A DNA stretch of 64,000 nt from contig JAEUJY010000105.1 of assembly GCA_016794525.1 (NCBI GenBank), positions 1-64,000 on the forward strand, in the 5' to 3' direction. The notes under the pieces were generated by a model. That model saw only the letters and a program-made list of their open reading frames with translations, made no database searches and was not told where the DNA came from. Made by a program: the position numbers and the translations under genes. The DNA is from Myxococcales bacterium (GTDB lineage Bacteria; Myxococcota_A; Polyangia; Haliangiales; Haliangiaceae). This document shows positions 29,451 to 41,392 of the stretch, one piece after another (the first letter of the stretch is position 1; each line of letters begins with the position of its first letter).

Positions 29451-30730
29451 TCACCGGATCTGGCCGGTGCCGCGGACGACGAACTTGCTGGTGGTGAGGC
29501 CCTCGGCGCCCATCGGGCCGTAGGCGTGGAGCCGCGTCGTCGAGATGCCGATCTCGGCGCCCAGGCCCAGCTCGCCGCCGTCGGCGAAGCGGGTCGACGC
29601 GTTGTGGACGACGGTCGAGCTGCCGACCTCGGCCAGGAACCGCGCCGCGGCGGCGGCGTCGGTGGTGACGATGGCCTCGGTGTGATCGGAGCCGTGGCGC
29701 TCGATGTGGGCGATCGCGGCGTCGAGGTCGTCGACCACCGCCATCGCGACGATCAGGTCGAGGTACTCGGCGTCCCAGTCCGCCGCGGTGGCCGCGCGCA
29801 CGCCGGCGCCGCCCAGCCGCACGACGTCGGCGTCGCCGCGGATCTCGACGCCCTTGCCGCCGAGGCGCGCGCACAGCCGCGGCACCGCGACGTCGGCGAT
29901 CGCGCGATCGACCAGGATCGTCTCGAGCGCGTTGCACACGCCGGGGCGCGAGGTCTTGCCGTTGTCGGCGATCGCCAGCGCCATCTCGAGATCGGCCGCG
30001 GCGTGGACGTAGAGGTGGCAGACGCCCTTGTAGTGCTTGATCACCGGGACGCGGGCGTGCTCGGCGACGAACCGGATCAGCCCCTCGCCGCCGCGCGGGA
30101 TGCACAGGTCGATCAGATCGTCGAGGCCGACCAGCGTCCGGATCGCCTCGCGATCGGTCGACGGCACCACCGTCACCGCCGCCGCCGGCAGCCCGGCGGC
30201 CTCGAGCCCGGCCGCGACCGCGCCGCCCAGCGCCTGGTTGGAGTGGAACGCCTCGGAGCCGCCGCGCAGGATGCAGGCGTTGCCGGCCTTCAGGCACAGC
30301 GCGGCGGCGTCGACGGTGACGTTGGGCCGCGCCTCGTAGACGATCGCGATCACGCCGAGCGGGATGCGCATCCGCGCGATCCGCAGGCCGTTGGGGCGGG
30401 TCTCCTCGCGCTCGAGCCGGCCGATCAGCTCGGGCTGGGCCGCGATCTCGTCGACCGCCGCGGCGATCGCCGCCAGGCGCTGCTCGTCGAGGCGCAGCCG
30501 GTCGATCATCGCCGGGGCCAGGCCGCGGGCGGCGGCGCCGTCGAGATCGCGCTGGTTGGCGGCGAGGATGGCGGGCGCCTGGGCGCGCACCGCGGCGGCG
30601 ATCGCCACCAGCGCGGCGTGGCGCTGCTGGGCCGGGGCCTTGGCGACGACCCGGCTGGCGGCGCGGGCGGCGGAGGCGAGGGAGCGAAGATCGGCTTCGG
30701 TCACGAGGTGCGACTGACGCTCACGGAGCA

Positions 30731-30731
<1 letters not shown>
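29451..30731 (-). CDS. proA: Gamma-glutamyl phosphate reductase
   Basis: ProA reduces gamma-glutamyl phosphate to glutamate semialdehyde with NADPH, the second step of proline synthesis. The 426-residue protein shows family segments RIPLGVIAIVYEARPNVTVDAAALCLKAGN, then AILRGGSEAFHSNQAL, and SRPGVCNALETILVD with the catalytic Cys. The ATG at 30731 is chosen: its A is the last base of the proB TGA stop (TGATG), so translation is coupled. A GTG at 30734 is a weaker alternative. Confidence 0.96.
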
Positions 30732-31833
<1,102 letters not shown>

Positions 31834-31837
<4 letters not shown>

Positions 31838-32610
31838 GGCTTGCCTCGCCACGTCGCCTCGAACCGCTCGATCGCGGTGTCGAGGAACGGGTTGACGTCG
31901 GCGGTCAGCTGCAGCTCGATCGCCGCCACCGCCTTGGCGAACCAGCCGTCGCGATCGGCCAGCTCGCGATCGACCAGCGCGTCGACCTCGTCGACCGCCT
32001 CGGCCAGCGCGACCTCGTCCTTGCCGCGGTCGAGCAGCTTGCGCAGCCGCCCGCCCGAGGCCAGATCGGCGATCGCCAGCGGCGCCTTGGCCGCGGTGCG
32101 CGCCGCCACCAGCGCGCCGCGGCGGAACGGCTCGAACGACAGCCCGCCCGGCGTCGTCGCCAGCGCCGCGCCGATCGCGTCGGCGATCGCCAGCGCGCGC
32201 GGTCCGTCGAGCCCGAGCCCGGTGTGCAGCCGCGCGCAGTAGTGATCGAACAACGTCAGGCTGGCGAACGTCCGCGACGCGGCCTGGGCCCGGCGCATCG
32301 CGGTGATCGCCATCATCACCCGCTTGACGCTCTGGCTGGCCAGCCGCAGCGCCAGCGCCGACGACGTGAGGTCGACCCACGACGCCGGCTTGCTGCGGCC
32401 GTGGACGAGGTTCTTCACCGCGGTCGGGTCGAGATCGATCTGGTAGGTGGCGGCGATGCGCTTGTAGGCGCCGCCCAGCACCGCCTCGCGCAGCCAGTCG
32501 TCGAGGAACGGCACCGGCACCAGGCTGGCCGCGGTGGTCGCGAGCGCGCGCGCCACCGCCAGCCGGCGGTGGGCCTGCAGGTAGTCGCGGCGCAAGGTCA
32601 GCGTGGTCAC
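31834..32610 (-). CDS. Unknown helical protein in the proBA operon
   Basis: I do not recognise this 258-residue protein. It is mostly helical and Ala-rich, with a moderately hydrophobic stretch near the start (ARALATTAASLVPVPFLDDWL) that could touch the membrane, and no signal peptide. A motif FDHYCARLHTGLGLDG lies in the centre, and the C-terminal 70 residues are rich in Asp and Glu. It starts with GTG 32610, overlapping the upstream lipoprotein stop, and its own stop overlaps the proB start, so all three are coupled. Confidence 0.7.
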
Positions 32611-33608
32611 TTGCCGGCTCCGGGGACGGCGGGCGCGGCGGGCGTCGGCGCGGCGGGCGTCGGCGCGGCGGGCGTCGGCGCGGTCGGGTCGACCAGCGCG
32701 GGCTCGTCGACCGCGGCCTTGCCCTGGGGCGGGGCGATGCCCTTGAGCAGCGCGTTGCGATCGTCGACCTCGCGCGAGCGGGTCGGCGTGGCCACCACCT
32801 GATCGGCCGCCGGCGGCGCGATCGTCGGCGCGGCGATCGCGTCGACCTGCTGCTTGACGGTGATCGCCATCGTCAGGCGCTTGCCGTCGCGCTCGAACGT
32901 CACCTCGCCGGCCACCGCCGCGCGCAGCGCGACGCCGAGCTCGTCGTCGAGCACCAGCTCGCCGCCGATCCCGACCACCTGCACGGTGTCGCGCCACGAC
33001 CGCTGGGTGAGCGCCTCGCGCGCCACCGACCGCGGCGACGGCGCCAGCTTGAGCTCGAGCTTGTGGCCGGCGCGGCCGGCGACGGTCTCGGCGCCCTTGG
33101 CGCTGACCTCGAGGCCGCGGGCCAGCAGGTCGACGTAGTCGCCGAGCACCGCGGCCAGCTGATCGCGGATCGCCGCGGGCTCGTCGTCGGTCTCGGGGCC
33201 GCGGCCGTGCCAGCGCGCGTAGCGGGGTCGCAGGTACAGCCGGCCGCCCTCCCAGATCACCTCGCGGCCGTCGTCGGCCGTGTTGTCGGCGGTGGCGTGG
33301 TACGGGCCGGCGGCCGCCGACTCGATCGTCACGGTCTCGCCGAGCTGCTCGAGGGTGGTGTCGCCGTCCTTGACCGTCACCGTGCTGGTGATCGTCAGGC
33401 GGTGGTCGCCGAGCTTGGCGACCGCGACCCGCCACGGCTGGGCCAGCGCGCGGGCCAGCTCGCGGCCGTCCTTGCCGGCGCGGCCGACGTCGATCGGCGC
33501 CGGGGCGGTGGCGATCGGCGTGACCAGGCCCGGCGGCTCACGATCGCCGCTACCGCCACCGCAAGCGGCGATCGCGGCGACGAGCATCCAGGCGCAGGCG
33601 CGCTCCAT
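32607..33608 (-). CDS. Lipoprotein of unknown function, first gene of the proBA run
   Basis: The 333-residue protein has a lipoprotein signal (MERACAWMLVAAIAAC). The mature domain (about 40-260) is beta-rich, with a repeating look (LTITSTVTVKDGDTTL, GELVLDDELGVALRAAVAGEVTFERDGKRL) suggestive of an outer-membrane-associated fold similar to LolA/LppX-like carriers; this is only a resemblance. The C-terminus has three copies of TPAAP coded by a 15-bp repeat (about 32641-32685). It overlaps the next gene by four bases. Confidence 0.7.
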   Translation of the reverse strand: MERACAWMLVAAIAACGGGSGDREPPGLVTPIATAPAPIDVGRAGKDGRELARALAQPWRVAVAKLGDHRLTITSTVTVKDGDTTLEQLGETVTIESAAAGPYHATADNTADDGREVIWEGGRLYLRPRYARWHGRGPETDDEPAAIRDQLAAVLGDYVDLLARGLEVSAKGAETVAGRAGHKLELKLAPSPRSVAREALTQRSWRDTVQVVGIGGELVLDDELGVALRAAVAGEVTFERDGKRLTMAITVKQQVDAIAAPTIAPPAADQVVATPTRSREVDDRNALLKGIAPPQGKAAVDEPALVDPTAPTPAAPTPAAPTPAAPAVPGAGK

Positions 33609-33677
33609 CGCCCGTAGATAGCGTCCGCGTCCCCGAGGGTCAACCCGCGTCGACCGCAGGGTGGTACGGTGGAGCCG

Positions 33678-34640
33678 ATGCAGCCGTCGCCGCTGGACGA
33701 CCTGGCCCACAGCCCGGCCGCGCTGGTCGCGGCGTTTCTGTTCGGGACGCTGTGGGGCAGCTTCGCCAACGTCTGCATCTACCGCTGGCCGCCGACCGAC
33801 GCTCACCCCAAGGGCCGCTCGGTTGTCCACCCGGGGTCGCACTGCGGCGTCTGCGGCCACGCCGTGCGCTGGTACGACAACGTGCCGATCCTCAGCTGGC
33901 TGTGGCTGCGCGGCAAGTGCCGCGACTGCGGCACCGCGTTCTCGGCGCGCTACCTGATCGTCGAGGCGGTCACCGGCGCGCTGTTCGCGGCGGCGTGGTG
34001 GTTCGCGGTCGTGGCGCGGGAGCCGCTCGAGCCGATCGGCGACCGCGTCGCGCGCTTCGCGATCGGCGCGGCGTTCGCCTGGACGATGGTCGTGATCCTG
34101 TTCACCGATCTCGATCACAAGCTGGTGCTGCCGTTGCCGTCGTACCCGGCGATCCCGGTGTTCTACGGCCTCGGCCTGCTGCTCCCCGAGCGCCACTGGC
34201 CCGACGGGCTGATCGGCATCGCGGTCGGCTACGGGATCGTGCGGCTGATCGCCGACGGCTTCTACTACCTCACCGGCCGCGAGGGCATGGGCTACGGCGA
34301 CGGCGTGATCCTCGCGGTGGTCGGCGCGCTGCTCGGCTGGCGCGGCGTCGTGGTCGGGCTGTTCGGCGGCGCCATGCTCGGCACGGTGATCGCGGTGCCG
34401 ACGCTGTTGCTGGCGCGCCGCCGCGGCGGAGACGCCGACCCGGCCAAGCCGGCCACGGACGCGCCGGCCATGGACCCGCCGGTCACGGACGCGCCGGCCA
34501 CGGAGGGCGACGCTGACGGCGACGACGCCGACCCCGGCCTGGCCCGCGTCGAGGTGCCGTTCGGACCGTTCCTCGCCATGGCCGCGCTGTTCTGGTGGTT
34601 CGCCGAGCCGTACGTCCGGTTGCAGCTGCTCGGCCAGTGA
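33678..34640 (+). CDS. pilD: Prepilin peptidase (type IV)
   Basis: PilD-type enzymes cleave and methylate prepilins and type II secretion pseudopilins at the inner membrane. The 320-residue protein has the N-terminal GSFANVCIYRWP, the two Cys pairs of the zinc site (CGVCGHAVRWYDNVPILSW, then CRDCG), the first catalytic Asp in FTDLDHKLVLP, and the second in the GxGD motif GYGDG. Between the last helices it carries an unusual polar insert of about 45 residues (Pro, Ala and Asp rich, 34422-34545) before VPFGPFLAMAALF. ATG 33678 has a GGTGGAG site five bases upstream. Confidence 0.88.
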   Translation: MQPSPLDDLAHSPAALVAAFLFGTLWGSFANVCIYRWPPTDAHPKGRSVVHPGSHCGVCGHAVRWYDNVPILSWLWLRGKCRDCGTAFSARYLIVEAVTGALFAAAWWFAVVAREPLEPIGDRVARFAIGAAFAWTMVVILFTDLDHKLVLPLPSYPAIPVFYGLGLLLPERHWPDGLIGIAVGYGIVRLIADGFYYLTGREGMGYGDGVILAVVGALLGWRGVVVGLFGGAMLGTVIAVPTLLLARRRGGDADPAKPATDAPAMDPPVTDAPATEGDADGDDADPGLARVEVPFGPFLAMAALFWWFAEPYVRLQLLGQ

Positions 34641-34652
34641 GCCCGGCCGCGC

Positions 34653-35603
34653 TCACGCGGTGAGCGACGCGACGATCGCCGTCGCGACCGCGCGGCCGGC
34701 GTCGATCGCGCCGCCGGGCAACGTCACCCCGCCGACCACCGCGTGGCCGCCGCCGCCGTGGCTGGCGCACAGCTGGCCGAGGTCGTGGCGGCGCGCGCCG
34801 CCCCACGGGTTCCAGCCGACGCCGACCTTCACCGCGCTGTCCGAGGCCAGGAGCGTGACGGTGTACGTGCACGCCGGGAACAGGTCGTAGGCGGTCAGCC
34901 CCGGCGAGCCGACGCCGCGCCCGACCAGATCGAACAGCACGACCTCGCCGCGCACCTGCCCCAGCTTGCGCCACCGCTCGCGGTCGCCGGCGCGGCGGGT
35001 GAGGATCGGATCGAGATCGGCCCGCACCCACGGCGCGCGGTCGATGGCCTCGAGCGGCTCGCGCTCGAGCGCGGCGATGAAGCGCGCGATCAGCGGCGGG
35101 TTGCGCACGCTGGCCACCCACACCGCCAGCCGGGTCGCGGGCGAGCCCAGCGCGCACGCGGTGGCGGCGTCGGGGTAGGCGGCGGCGTCGACGATGTCGG
35201 CCCACGCGGTCAGCTCGGCGAGGTGCGGCGGCGGCGTCCAGCCGTAGCGCGCGGCCAGCGTGCGCGTGACGACGCCGGCGCACGACGGCGCGGTCGGCTC
35301 GAACGCCATCTGCTGATCGCGCCGCGCCTCGAAGTGCGCGGCCAGCTCGGCCGGGTGGAACGCGGTCGCGTGGTGATCGAACCACCAGCGCATCGCCGGG
35401 TGCGGACAGTAGCGGAAGTCGACGCAGGCGTTGTCGTCGCCGTCGATCGCGGCGTCGGCGAACGCGTCGCCCAGCTTGTGGTGCAGGCCGACCGGGACGA
35501 TCGTCGCGTCGGGGCGCCGCGTCCGGTAGAACGCCGCGAACAGCGCCGCCGACGCGGCGCCGTCGAAGCAGGCGTCGTGGAAGAACAGCTTGAGCGTGGT
35601 CAC
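34653..35603 (-). CDS. DHH-family phosphoesterase
   Basis: This 316-residue protein has the DHH phosphoesterase layout. The N-terminal metal site shows HDACFDGAASA and WFDHHATAF (the DHH motif), and the C-terminal DHHA1-like motif is SHGGGGHAVVGG. Members hydrolyse phosphodiester bonds, including oligoribonucleotides and cyclic dinucleotides; the substrate here is unknown. The GTG start at 35603 lies 13 bp after the stop of the upstream lipoprotein gene on the same strand. Its stop is 12 bp from the convergent prepilin peptidase. Confidence 0.85.
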   Translation of the reverse strand: MTTLKLFFHDACFDGAASAALFAAFYRTRRPDATIVPVGLHHKLGDAFADAAIDGDDNACVDFRYCPHPAMRWWFDHHATAFHPAELAAHFEARRDQQMAFEPTAPSCAGVVTRTLAARYGWTPPPHLAELTAWADIVDAAAYPDAATACALGSPATRLAVWVASVRNPPLIARFIAALEREPLEAIDRAPWVRADLDPILTRRAGDRERWRKLGQVRGEVVLFDLVGRGVGSPGLTAYDLFPACTYTVTLLASDSAVKVGVGWNPWGGARRHDLGQLCASHGGGGHAVVGGVTLPGGAIDAGRAVATAIVASLTA

Positions 35604-35616
35604 GACGGCGCGCCCA

Positions 35617-37779
35617 TCACATCGGCGGCGGGTCGTCGCAGCTCCACTGCACGTTGTAGCTGTGCACGATGGGCGTCGACTCGCGGTCGTCGGAGATCAA
35701 CCGCAGGATCAGGAGCAGGTACTTGCCGTCGGGCACCGGCCCCGGCGGCTGCTGCAGGTCGGCCGGCGACATCGTCCACGGCCCGTAGAGCGGCTGCTGA
35801 TCGAGCGTCAGCAGATCGTCGCCCGAGCGCACGTAGACCTCGACCCGGGTGCCGGGCGGCGTGGTCTGCGTCCAGGTCACGGTCACCCACTTGGCGGCGC
35901 GGCCGCTGGCGCAGCCCTGGATCGGCACGATGTACTCGCCCTGCGAGCGGGTCACGGTGCGCAGCCCGAGGCCGGTGAAGTCGGAGTAGGTGTACGGGTT
36001 CTGGCCGACCGGGAAGGTGTCGACGGTGTTGCCGGTCATCGGGTGGGCCGCCGGCTCGCCGGTGGCCTGGTCGATGTGCAGCCGCGACGCCGTCGACGAG
36101 CTCTGGTTGACCGCCCAGACGTCGCCGTCGAAGTCGACGCCAGCGCCGACCGGCACGTTCTGGCCCGGGAGGTCCCAGACGCCGGTGGCGGTCGCGGTGT
36201 CGGCGTTGATCCGCACCAGCCGCGAGCCGGTGAACGACGGGTTGGTGTGCAGCGCGCCCCAGACGTTGCCGCGGGTGTCGATGCCGATGCCGCGCACCGC
36301 CCAGCCCGGGGTCAGGCCGGCCAGCGCCACCGAGGTCCAGACGTTGGTCGCCGGGTCGTAGCGGAACGTCTCGTTGGTCGGGTAGCCGCCCAGCCACACG
36401 CGGTTCTGCAGGTCGACCGCGATGCCGTAGGAGCCGCCGGCCGACTGCTGCATGACGTAGGACAGCGGGGCCGGGTTGGCGCCGGTGTCGATGCGCGCGA
36501 GGTAGACGGCGCCGCAGCAGCCGCTCGGCGCCCACAGCCGGCCCATGCCGTCGATGGCCGCGCCGTAGGGGTTGATGTTCACGCCGAGCGCGCTGGCGAA
36601 GCTGCCGGTCTGCGGCACCCGCTGGAGGAGCGCGCCGGTGACGCCGTCGATCTGGTAGAAGGCCTGCTCGCTGAACATGCCGACCCAGACGTTGCCGGGG
36701 TTGCGCTGGCCGGGCATGGCGTTGCCGGCGTCGATCGCCAGCGCGCGGGCCTGCCAGAAGTTGCTGTCGCCCTGATCGCCGACGACCACCGTCATCGCGA
36801 CGCACTCGTCGGCCTCGCCGAAGAACTCGGCCGGGTTGGCCGGATCGATGCGGTTGTTGCCGTCGACGTCGCGCGACGTGTCGATCACGCCGTTGCCGTT
36901 GGCGTCGACGCAGTCGGCGACGGCGTTCCAGATCTTGGTGATGCTGGGCTGGAAGCCGGGCGCGCGGTTGGCGACCCAGACGTCGCCGTAGAAGTCGACG
37001 GCGGTGCGCGACGGCCGGTTGACCGCGTAGCCGTTGCCGGCGGTGCCGTCGCTGTACAGCGGGAAGTTGCGGCCGGTGTGGTTGACCACGCGGGCGTGGG
37101 TCACCGACGGGTAGCGGCCGACCTCGGCGCCGGTGCGGGTGTCGAGCTTGGTCACCGTGCCGTCGTGGTCGTTGGCGATCCACAGGAAGTGGTTCTCGAT
37201 CGTCGAGCTGTCGAGGACGATGTCGCCCATCGGATCGACGCCGACGCCGTCGCACTCGATCGACGGGTTCATCGCGGTGCACGGGAACGGATCGGTGTCG
37301 ACGCCGGCGCCGTCGCAGCCGGGCAGGCAGTTGCCGCACGCCGACATGACGCCCTCGTCGGTCGCGTTGTCGCAGTCGTCGTCGGCGGCGTTGCACACCT
37401 CGTCGTTGGGCAACACCTGGCCGACGCACAGGTTCCAGGTCGCGGTGGTGGCGTTGCAGGTGCGGGTGCCCTTGACGCAGGCGCCGGTGCCGGGGAGCGC
37501 CGGCGGGCCGTCGAAGCACGGCACCGGGGCGGTGTCGATCGCCGGGTCGCACGGGCAGCCCTGGTAGATGCCGGCGGCGCAGCAGTCGTCGTGCAGCGCG
37601 GGGTCGTTGTCGTTGCAGTCGGCGCCGGCCGGGCAGTTGGGCCCGTAGTGGTCGCCGTCGAGGTCGGTGCCGCCGACGCACGCGGGTGCGTCGCCCGGCG
37701 TGCTCCCGCACGAGCAGGCCGGCACGAACGCGGAGGCGATGACGAGAGCGAGCGCGGCGAGCGCGTCGGTGGTGCGCAT
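35617..37779 (-). CDS. Large lipoprotein with MopE-like motif and NHL/propeller-like repeats
   Basis: The 720-residue protein has a lipoprotein signal ending [10 protein letters not shown], preceded by a GGAG site. It has Cys-rich MopE-like motifs in the first 150 residues ([29 protein letters not shown]), a pattern linked to calcium or metal binding in surface proteins. The centre (about 180-600) repeats phrases such as [41 protein letters not shown] and [10 protein letters not shown], fitting a beta-propeller with NHL-like or lyase-like blades. The C-terminal 90 residues look like a beta sandwich. It probably sits on the outer membrane; its ligand is unknown. Confidence 0.8.
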   Translation of the reverse strand: MRTTDALAALALVIASAFVPACSCGSTPGDAPACVGGTDLDGDHYGPNCPAGADCNDNDPALHDDCCAAGIYQGCPCDPAIDTAPVPCFDGPPALPGTGACVKGTRTCNATTATWNLCVGQVLPNDEVCNAADDDCDNATDEGVMSACGNCLPGCDGAGVDTDPFPCTAMNPSIECDGVGVDPMGDIVLDSSTIENHFLWIANDHDGTVTKLDTRTGAEVGRYPSVTHARVVNHTGRNFPLYSDGTAGNGYAVNRPSRTAVDFYGDVWVANRAPGFQPSITKIWNAVADCVDANGNGVIDTSRDVDGNNRIDPANPAEFFGEADECVAMTVVVGDQGDSNFWQARALAIDAGNAMPGQRNPGNVWVGMFSEQAFYQIDGVTGALLQRVPQTGSFASALGVNINPYGAAIDGMGRLWAPSGCCGAVYLARIDTGANPAPLSYVMQQSAGGSYGIAVDLQNRVWLGGYPTNETFRYDPATNVWTSVALAGLTPGWAVRGIGIDTRGNVWGALHTNPSFTGSRLVRINADTATATGVWDLPGQNVPVGAGVDFDGDVWAVNQSSSTASRLHIDQATGEPAAHPMTGNTVDTFPVGQNPYTYSDFTGLGLRTVTRSQGEYIVPIQGCASGRAAKWVTVTWTQTTPPGTRVEVYVRSGDDLLTLDQQPLYGPWTMSPADLQQPPGPVPDGKYLLLILRLISDDRESTPIVHSYNVQWSCDDPPPM

Positions 37780-37910
37780 GAGGTCTCCAGCCCGCGGCGA
37801 CCGCGGGCAGACCATTGTAGTGACATCCCGCGGCCCGACGCCAGCGTCGAAGGCGCCGCCCGGGGCGGGGAGGCGCGCGCGGATCGCCCTGTCAGGCTAT
37901 AAGGGGCGCC

Positions 37911-38348
37911 ATGAGCATCACGGTCCACGCCTGGCTGCACATCGGCCACATCACCGGCTTCGTCGCATGGGTCGCGGGCATGCTGGCCACCCTGTACCTC
38001 CTGCGGGTCCACGCGATGGTCGAGGGCCCCGCCCGCGACGTGTGCGCTCGCCAGGAGGGCCGCACCGCGATGATCATGGATCTCGGCGCGACGCTGGCGC
38101 TGGTGTGCGGCTTCTGGATGGCGTTCGGCACCACGCCCAGCGCGTTCAAGACCGGCGGCTGGCTGCACGTCAAGCTGACGATCGTCGCGCTGACCTTGTT
38201 CGCGATCCACGGCTTCACCCGCGCCCAGGTCAAGCGGTTCCGCAACGGCAACGTCAAGGAGCTGCCCCGGGCCCTGCCGTACGTCGTCATGCTGGCGGCC
38301 GCCGCGGTGATCATCCTCGGCGCCCACCCGACGCTGCTGCGGAAGTAG
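37911..38348 (+). CDS. hemJ: HemJ/CopD-like membrane protein
   Basis: The 145-residue protein has four hydrophobic segments with conserved His residues ([40 protein letters not shown]). This pattern fits the HemJ/UPF0093 family in the CopD superfamily. HemJ oxidises protoporphyrinogen IX during heme synthesis. The assignment rests on these motifs and the length; a plain CopD-like protein remains possible. ATG 37911 follows TATAAGGGG. Confidence 0.6.
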   Translation: MSITVHAWLHIGHITGFVAWVAGMLATLYLLRVHAMVEGPARDVCARQEGRTAMIMDLGATLALVCGFWMAFGTTPSAFKTGGWLHVKLTIVALTLFAIHGFTRAQVKRFRNGNVKELPRALPYVVMLAAAAVIILGAHPTLLRK

Positions 38349-38359
38349 ACTGGCGGTCG

Positions 38360-39556
<1,197 letters not shown>

Positions 39557-39561
39557 GCGCT

Positions 39562-39576
39562 GGGGCGACCCGCCCC
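39562..39576 (+). terminator. Hairpin after dinB
   Basis: GGGGCG (39562-39567) pairs with CGCCCC (39571-39576) around ACC, six bases after the dinB stop. There is no T run, so it is only a weak terminator candidate. Confidence 0.35.
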
Positions 39577-39693
39577 CTGGAACCGAGCGCTGGCGGCGAG
39601 TTGGGCGCGATCGGCGGATCGCGGTTCCCATTTCTGCGCGCTCGCGTGTCAATGGGACGAAGCCCCCGCCGCTCCTCACCCCCCAGGCACCCC

Positions 39694-41316
39694 ATGCGCC
39701 CCCTCCTGTGCACCCTGTTCGCGCTCACCGCCGCCGCGGCCTCCGCCGGCGTCGCCCGCGCCGACGACGTCGTCAGCTACGCGCTGGTCGTCGGCTCCAA
39801 CCGCCCCGGTCCCGGGCAGGCGCCGCTGGCCTTCGCCGAGGACGACGCCCGCGAGGTCGCCGACGTGCTGCGCGATCTCGGCGGCTACGCGCCGAGCCGT
39901 GTCCAGGTCGTGCTCAACCCGTCGGCGCGGGCGCTGGGCGCCGCGATCGCGACGCTCGATCGCGCGGTCGCCGCCGACGCCGCGGCCGGCCGCACCGCGC
40001 GGGTGTTCTTCTACTACTCCGGGCACGCCAAGGCGTCGGGGCTGTCGCTTGGCCCCGACGAGTTCGCGCTCGACACGCTGCGCGCGCGGCTGTTCGCGAC
40101 CCGCGCGGCGCTGACCGTCGTGGTGCTCGACGCCTGCCAGAGCGGCGCGTTCTCGCGGATCAAGGGCGCCGAGCCGGCCGCCGACTTCTCGTACAACTCG
40201 CGGGCGCGCCTCGACGCCAGCGGCGTCGCGGTGCTGGCGTCGTCGACCGGCAGCGAGCTGTCGCAGGAGTCCGACTTCCTGCGCTCGTCGTACTTCACCC
40301 ACAACTTCCTGATCGGCCTGCGCGGCGCCGCCGACGACAACCACGACGGCCAGGTCTCGCTCGACGAGGCCTACCGCTACACGTACCACCAGACGCTGGT
40401 CGCCACCGCCGCCACCGCGGTCGGCAGCCAGCACGTCTCGGTCGAGGTCGACCTCAAGGGTGCCGGCGAGATCCCGCTGGCGTTCCCCGAGAAGGCGACC
40501 GCGACGTTGACGCTGCCGGCCGACGCCGAGGGCCAGGTGCTGGTGGTCAAGGCGCCGGCGCGCGCGGTGGTGGCCGAGCTGCAGAAGAGCAAGGGCGCCG
40601 CGGTGCAGGTCGCGGTGGCGCCGGGCCGCTACCAGGTGCTGCTGCGCACCGCCGCGCGGGTGGTGCGCTGCGACGCGACCGCCGGTCCGGGCGCGGCGCC
40701 GATCGACCTCGGCCGGTGCGCGGTCGACGCGCCGATCGCCAGCGCGACCAAGGGCGGCGGCGCCGCCGGCGGCCCGGCGTGGCTGATCAGCGCGACGCTC
40801 GGCCTCGGCGGCGGTCGCGCCGACGCGTACACCGACCGGCTCGAGGAGTTCGGCTACCACAAGCAGCTGGGCGTCGGCACCCGGCTCGGCGTCGACGTGC
40901 TGCGCCGGGTCCACCCGAACGTGCTGGTCGGCGGGCAGGCGGTGCTGTTCGGCGGCGACGAGTGGCGCCGCGACACCGACCTCGAGCCGCTGACGATCCG
41001 GTGGAACACCGGCGTCGTCGGCGCGGTCGGCCGCGTCGAGCACCGCGTCGGTCCGGTCGCCGGGTTCGCGCAGCTGGGCGCCGGCCTGGCGGTCACCGGC
41101 ACCACCTTCGTCGATCAGGAGTCGGTCGCCACCGACGAGACCCACGTCGGTCCCGCCGCCGCCGGCGCGCTCGGCGTCGACTGGATCATCGGCGCCGGCG
41201 TCGGCGTCACCGGCCGCTTCGACGCCAGCTACGCGCCGTCGCTGCCCAACCTCCTCGGCGATCGCCACGACACCGGCCAGCTCGGCCTGTCGATCGGCGT
41301 GGTCGTCGTCCGCTAG
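39694..41316 (+). CDS. Secreted caspase-like peptidase with predicted outer-membrane barrel
   Basis: The 540-residue protein has a Sec signal (RPLLCTLFALTAAAASAGVARA). The next 250 residues form a C14 caspase-like domain with the catalytic pair His111 (FYYSGHA) and Cys148 (LDACQSG). A canonical 12-residue EF-hand loop (DDNHDGQVSLDE, 214-225) follows the catalytic Cys region, so calcium may control it. A beta-rich linker comes next. The C-terminal half (about 345-540) ends in a pattern of alternating residues (VGTRLGVDVLRRV, GVTGRFDASYAP, LGLSIGVVVV) typical of a small outer-membrane barrel. The enzyme would act in the periplasm or at the surface. The ATG at 39694 is the only start giving a signal peptide. 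Confidence 0.85.
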   Translation: MRPLLCTLFALTAAAASAGVARADDVVSYALVVGSNRPGPGQAPLAFAEDDAREVADVLRDLGGYAPSRVQVVLNPSARALGAAIATLDRAVAADAAAGRTARVFFYYSGHAKASGLSLGPDEFALDTLRARLFATRAALTVVVLDACQSGAFSRIKGAEPAADFSYNSRARLDASGVAVLASSTGSELSQESDFLRSSYFTHNFLIGLRGAADDNHDGQVSLDEAYRYTYHQTLVATAATAVGSQHVSVEVDLKGAGEIPLAFPEKATATLTLPADAEGQVLVVKAPARAVVAELQKSKGAAVQVAVAPGRYQVLLRTAARVVRCDATAGPGAAPIDLGRCAVDAPIASATKGGGAAGGPAWLISATLGLGGGRADAYTDRLEEFGYHKQLGVGTRLGVDVLRRVHPNVLVGGQAVLFGGDEWRRDTDLEPLTIRWNTGVVGAVGRVEHRVGPVAGFAQLGAGLAVTGTTFVDQESVATDETHVGPAAAGALGVDWIIGAGVGVTGRFDASYAPSLPNLLGDRHDTGQLGLSIGVVVVR

Positions 41317-41317
41317 C

Positions 41318-41337
41318 TAGCCGAGCGTCAGCGAGGC
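41318..41337 (+). repeat. 20-bp stop-codon repeat, copy B
   Basis: TAGCCGAGCGTCAGCGAGGC lies one base after the caspase stop codon (CGC TAG C TAG). It is identical to copy A at 3936-3955 on the other strand. Confidence 0.7.
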
Positions 41338-41392
41338 CATCTCTGGATCTCCGCCGCTTCCGCACCACGCCCCGCCTCCCAGGACCTCCCCC

